7,947 bases of DNA from contig CAZLGO010000076.1 in NCBI GenBank assembly GCA_964559295.1, forward strand, positions 1-7,947, written 5' to 3'. The position numbers were made by a program, and so were the translations under genes. Shown one piece after another: positions 5,915 through 7,947 of the stretch (the stretch's first letter is position 1; each line of letters starts with the position of its first letter). This DNA is from CAZLGO01 sp964559295. Lineage in GTDB: Archaea; Methanobacteriota; Methanobacteria; Methanobacteriales; Methanobacteriaceae. The notes beneath the pieces are model-generated. The model was not told the origin of the DNA, did not search any database, and saw nothing but the letters and a program-made list of their open reading frames with translations.

Positions 5915-7165
5915 ATGAGAAAATTATTCCAAAAAGATCTTATACTTGTTGTTTTCTTGACAGTTTTATGCACGATTTTTCTCCTCGTCTCACCTCTAAA
6001 CAAACCGCCCATAAGAATTATTCCTTCTCTTATTTTATTGTTTTTTTTACCTGGTTATTCTCTAATAGCTGCCTTATTCCCAAAAAAAGATGATTTGGGC
6101 TGTTTTAAACGTTTTTTTTTAAGCTTTATAGTAAGTATGATAATTGTCCTTTTGCTTGGGCTGGCGTCAAAGTACATTCCTTTGGGAATCCGATCTACAA
6201 ACATTTTTATGATTATATCAACTTTTACGATATTTTCAACCTTCATCGCGTATATAAAAAGAATTAGATTATCTATAGACGAAAGATTTAAAAAACCAAC
6301 AAAAGTTGGAGAAAAACCATACTTTCCAGGAGATCTTGCACTTGTGCTTTTAATTACAGCTTTATGCATCATATTTGTGCTAATTCCTCCATTGGATAAA
6401 ACTCCAATAAGGATCATCCTTGGTCTTTTTCTAATACTCTTTTTACCAGGGTATTCTTTAATAGCAACCTTTTTCCCAAAAAAAGGCGATTTAGATGGTA
6501 TTGAACGTGTTGCATTGAGTTTTGGATTGAGTATAGCGATTGTACCCTTGCTTGGCTTGATCTTAAATTACACTCAATTTGGAATTAAATTGACCCCCAT
6601 CCTCATAATCTTATCAATATTTACAATCTCTTTAGTCATAGTTTCATATTTAAGGCGAGTTAGACTTCCTGCGAAAGAAAGATTCATGGTTAGATTTGGG
6701 AATTTCCTAGGGAGTGCAAGCAGATCATTTAAAAAGAAATCAAAGGTTGATAGGATCCTATCGGTTATCCTGATCATCTCAATCATTCTTGCAATCTCTA
6801 TGACCGTCTATATTATAATCAAACCAAAGCAGGGAGAGAAATTCACGGAATTTTATATTCTTGGTCCTAAAGGAAAGGCAAGCGATTATCCAACCAATTT
6901 AACAGTGGGAGAAGAGGGGAAAGTGATAATAGGTATTGTGAATCATGAATACAAAACTACTTCGTATCATCTCGTGGTTAAGTATGATGGAACGATTATT
7001 AAGAAGAGAGATGTTACTTTAGCAAATAATAGAAAGTGGGAGAGTCCTTTTACATTTACAGCAGCAAATACAGGTAAAGATCAAAAATTAGAATTTCTCC
7101 TTTATAAAGATCCGGATAAAAAGAACGTATATCGCTCCCTTCATTTGTGGATAGATGTTGCTTAA
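5915..7165 (+). CDS. DUF1616 membrane protein with duplicated four-helix module
   Basis: A 416-residue integral membrane protein of the archaeal DUF1616 family, whose function is unknown; members often occur near surface-glycan genes. Residues 5-125 and 137-257 are two copies of the family's N-terminal module, with landmarks PIRII, FLPGYSLIA and FPKKxDL in both and DERF/KERF at their ends. They align without a gap at an offset of 132 residues; by hand I count 64 identities in 121 positions. Each copy has about four helices. A basic linker, a ninth helix (about 281-302) and a soluble C-terminal domain (about 303-416, beta-rich, with VGEEGKVIIGIVNHE) complete the protein. The second copy looks closer to ordinary DUF1616, while the first has lost the DGIER motif. 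AGGAG at 5903-5907 is the ribosome site. Confidence 0.9.
   Translation: MRKLFQKDLILVVFLTVLCTIFLLVSPLNKPPIRIIPSLILLFFLPGYSLIAALFPKKDDLGCFKRFFLSFIVSMIIVLLLGLASKYIPLGIRSTNIFMIISTFTIFSTFIAYIKRIRLSIDERFKKPTKVGEKPYFPGDLALVLLITALCIIFVLIPPLDKTPIRIILGLFLILFLPGYSLIATFFPKKGDLDGIERVALSFGLSIAIVPLLGLILNYTQFGIKLTPILIILSIFTISLVIVSYLRRVRLPAKERFMVRFGNFLGSASRSFKKKSKVDRILSVILIISIILAISMTVYIIIKPKQGEKFTEFYILGPKGKASDYPTNLTVGEEGKVIIGIVNHEYKTTSYHLVVKYDGTIIKKRDVTLANNRKWESPFTFTAANTGKDQKLEFLLYKDPDKKNVYRSLHLWIDVA
5927..6685 (+). repeat. Internal protein-level tandem duplication (396-bp period)
   Basis: The two membrane modules of the DUF1616 protein (5927-6289 and 6323-6685) are exactly 396 bp apart from D8/D140 to E123/E255 without any insertion or deletion. 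DNA identity is reduced, especially at third positions, so the duplication is old. Confidence 0.88.
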
Positions 7166-7191
7166 ACTATTGGTCTTTATGGATGATTCGT

Positions 7192-7206
7192 ATCTCTATA
7201 TGAGAT
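7192..7206. terminator. Small inverted repeat between convergent genes
   Basis: ATCTC-TATAT-GAGAT can form a 5-bp stem with a 5-base loop 27 bases after the DUF1616 stop. It lies between the plus-strand gene and the end of minus-strand reading frames. The stem is short, so this may be chance. Confidence 0.2.
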
Positions 7207-7242
7207 TTCTATCGAATTTGTTTATATAAAGCCTCTTCAAGA

Positions 7243-7540
7243 TTATCTGTGCGTAATTATGTTTCTAAAACCTTTTGTTAACTTATCTGCGGGAATTTCA
7301 AGTTCAAGGTCAGAATTATGATAGCACATATATTAAAAACATTTTCAATTTCAAATTCTATTCTCTTGTAGATCCCCTCTTTTATCAACCCATGCTCGAA
7401 AATTCCTCAAATGTATCTGACAAATGTCCTTCAACCAATTTGAGACTTCTGTGTTTAGATGCATCAAATATAGTCGTAGTTTCGCGAATGTTTATTATTT
7501 CCCCCTTTTTTGAAAATTTTTCCTTAGAAAATGTGCACAT
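7243..7540 (-). pseudogene. Broken minus-strand ORF with two apparent frameshifts
   Basis: No family recognised. Frame 1 (7540 down to 7385) gives 51 residues starting MCTFSKEKFSKKGEIINIRE and ending EEFSSMG before a TGA. A -1 shift at the GGG near 7389-7391 continues as GLIKEGIYKRIEFEIENVFNI in a second frame. From about 7329 a third frame gives CYHNSDLELEIPADKLTKGF and ends at TAA 7243-7245. The three pieces abut, all look protein-like (alternating charged and hydrophobic residues), and joined would form about 99 residues. They may be a decayed gene, or one intact gene with sequencing errors. The first piece could extend upstream as VEIPNFL without an ATG. This is inference from reading-frame continuity; the second shift is less certain than the first. 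Confidence 0.4.
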
Positions 7541-7910
7541 CAAAAAATTGGGGATCTCGACTAATGATCATGATCACAATTGTATTGGGGGGCCATTGAC
7601 AGTTTGCAGTTTTTATCTGGTTTTGGCATTAACAATTGCCATTAAAAGAAATCCGAGTCCAACTCCGATAATTGCCCCTATATCTGGCCTGTTGAAGGCT
7701 AGTCCAATACCCATACATACTAATATACAACCTACAAAAACTAAACTTCCATATTTCTTTCCCTCACCCATAGTTTTTCACATCCCTATTACATTATTTC
7801 ACGAGTTTGGCAGAAGTAATTTTTTCCATGATCATACTTAAATGTTACTTTTTTCAAAGAGCCTTTGACTTCAATTTTCTTGTTAAATTTGCCCAAAAAA
7901 TTGGGGATCT
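7541..7910. repeat. 17-bp direct repeat (7541-7557 and 7894-7910)
   Basis: CAAAAAATTGGGGATCT occurs twice, 353 bp apart. On the minus strand both copies read IPNFL in the frame of a possible ORF. An exact 17-bp match within 400 bp is not expected by chance even at this AT content. Confidence 0.85.
7613..7771 (-). CDS. Small two-helix membrane protein (52 residues)
   Basis: A short gene of unrecognised family. The product begins MGEGKKYGSL, then a hydrophobic helix (about 9-26, VFVGCILVCMGIGLAF), a short polar turn NRPD, and a second glycine-rich helix (about 31-48, IGAIIGVGLGFLLMAIV) ending NAKTR. A positive N-terminus and a tight helical hairpin are typical of real small membrane proteins. 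GGATGTGA (7778-7785) lies 6 bases before the ATG and is a good match to the ribosome consensus. The stop of a possible upstream ORF is 17 bp away. The opposite strand has a longer open frame, but it reads as the antisense image (rich in Pro, Ile and Ser). Confidence 0.6.
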   Translation of the reverse strand: MGEGKKYGSLVFVGCILVCMGIGLAFNRPDIGAIIGVGLGFLLMAIVNAKTR

Positions 7911-7914
7911 TAAT
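7789..7914 (-). CDS. Weak short ORF upstream of the small membrane protein gene
   Basis: An open frame from a TAA at 7942-7944 to a TAA at 7789-7791 reads KIPNFLGKFNKKIEVKG, then SLKKVTFKYDHGKNYFC and ends REIM. The composition is protein-like (lysine and hydrophobics alternating as in beta strands), but there is no ATG or GTG start. TTG at 7896 would give 35 residues, and ATT at 7914 would give 41. No ribosome site precedes either. It shares IPNFL with the broken ORF at 7243-7555, so it may be a fragment of a related gene. The alternative is that this is simply the promoter region of the 52-residue protein. Confidence 0.25.
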   Translation of the reverse strand: MKIPNFLGKFNKKIEVKGSLKKVTFKYDHGKNYFCQTREIM

Positions 7915-7947
7915 TGATTTTAATGTGGGGTGCTTTAGACTTTAATT

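Noticed and set aside
7220..7321. TATA box GTTTATATAAAG followed by ATG at 7259 (20-codon ORF)
   Set aside because: The TATA-like sequence is good, but the ORF has no ribosome site, is very short and overlaps the minus-strand reading frames. It may be a promoter for an unseen RNA, which I cannot support.
7275..7841. Plus-strand 188-codon open frame at the right end
   Set aside because: It starts at TTG without a ribosome site, and its middle (rich in Pro, Ile, Ser) is the antisense image of a Gly-rich two-helix protein on the minus strand. I consider it a shadow, but its length means it deserves a homology search.

Overview
The window looks like a piece of a low-GC euryarchaeal genome, most likely a scaffolded draft or metagenome bin because it carries two runs of exactly 10 N. 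Archaeal signs are a tRNA-Leu without an encoded CCA end, TATA-like boxes about 25 bp before predicted transcription starts, mixed leaderless and GGAGGTG-type ribosome sites, and archaeal families (DUF371, DUF1616). I cannot fix the lineage from sequence alone. A methanogen-related group such as Methanofastidiosa or Theionarchaea is a guess.

Left part (1-1920): a minus-strand metallo-beta-lactamase-fold hydrolase with a 22-residue internal duplication; a divergent plus-strand DUF371 gene that seems to start at ATT and is cut by the first gap; a minus-strand tRNA-Leu(GAG); and a plus-strand DUF167 (YggU-like) gene. The tRNA and the DUF167 gene diverge from one self-complementary TATA box.

Middle part (1920-4430): four plus-strand genes connected with the cell surface. 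They are a 77-residue protein with a threonine-rich N-terminus and two membrane helices, a 214-residue exported protein with its own strong ribosome site, a membrane-anchored exported protein interrupted by the second gap, and galU, which makes UDP-glucose for surface glycans or glycolipids. GalU meets a minus-strand gene tail to tail with a 24-bp overlap. That gene (4404-5720) fuses four 40-residue TPR repeats to an intact CPBP (CAAX-type) intramembrane protease.

Right part (5750-7947): a divergent plus-strand DUF1616 membrane protein whose four-helix module is present twice with an exact 132-residue period. Beyond it lies minus-strand material: a broken ORF with two apparent frameshifts, a 52-residue two-helix membrane protein, and a weak short ORF. 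A 17-bp repeat is shared by the outer two. This end looks like accessory or decaying DNA.

Taken together, 1992-7165 reads as an envelope region: exported proteins, a nucleotide-sugar enzyme, a membrane protease and a duplicated DUF1616 protein. That functional link is inferred from gene order only. No CRISPR array, transposase, integrase or rRNA is visible.
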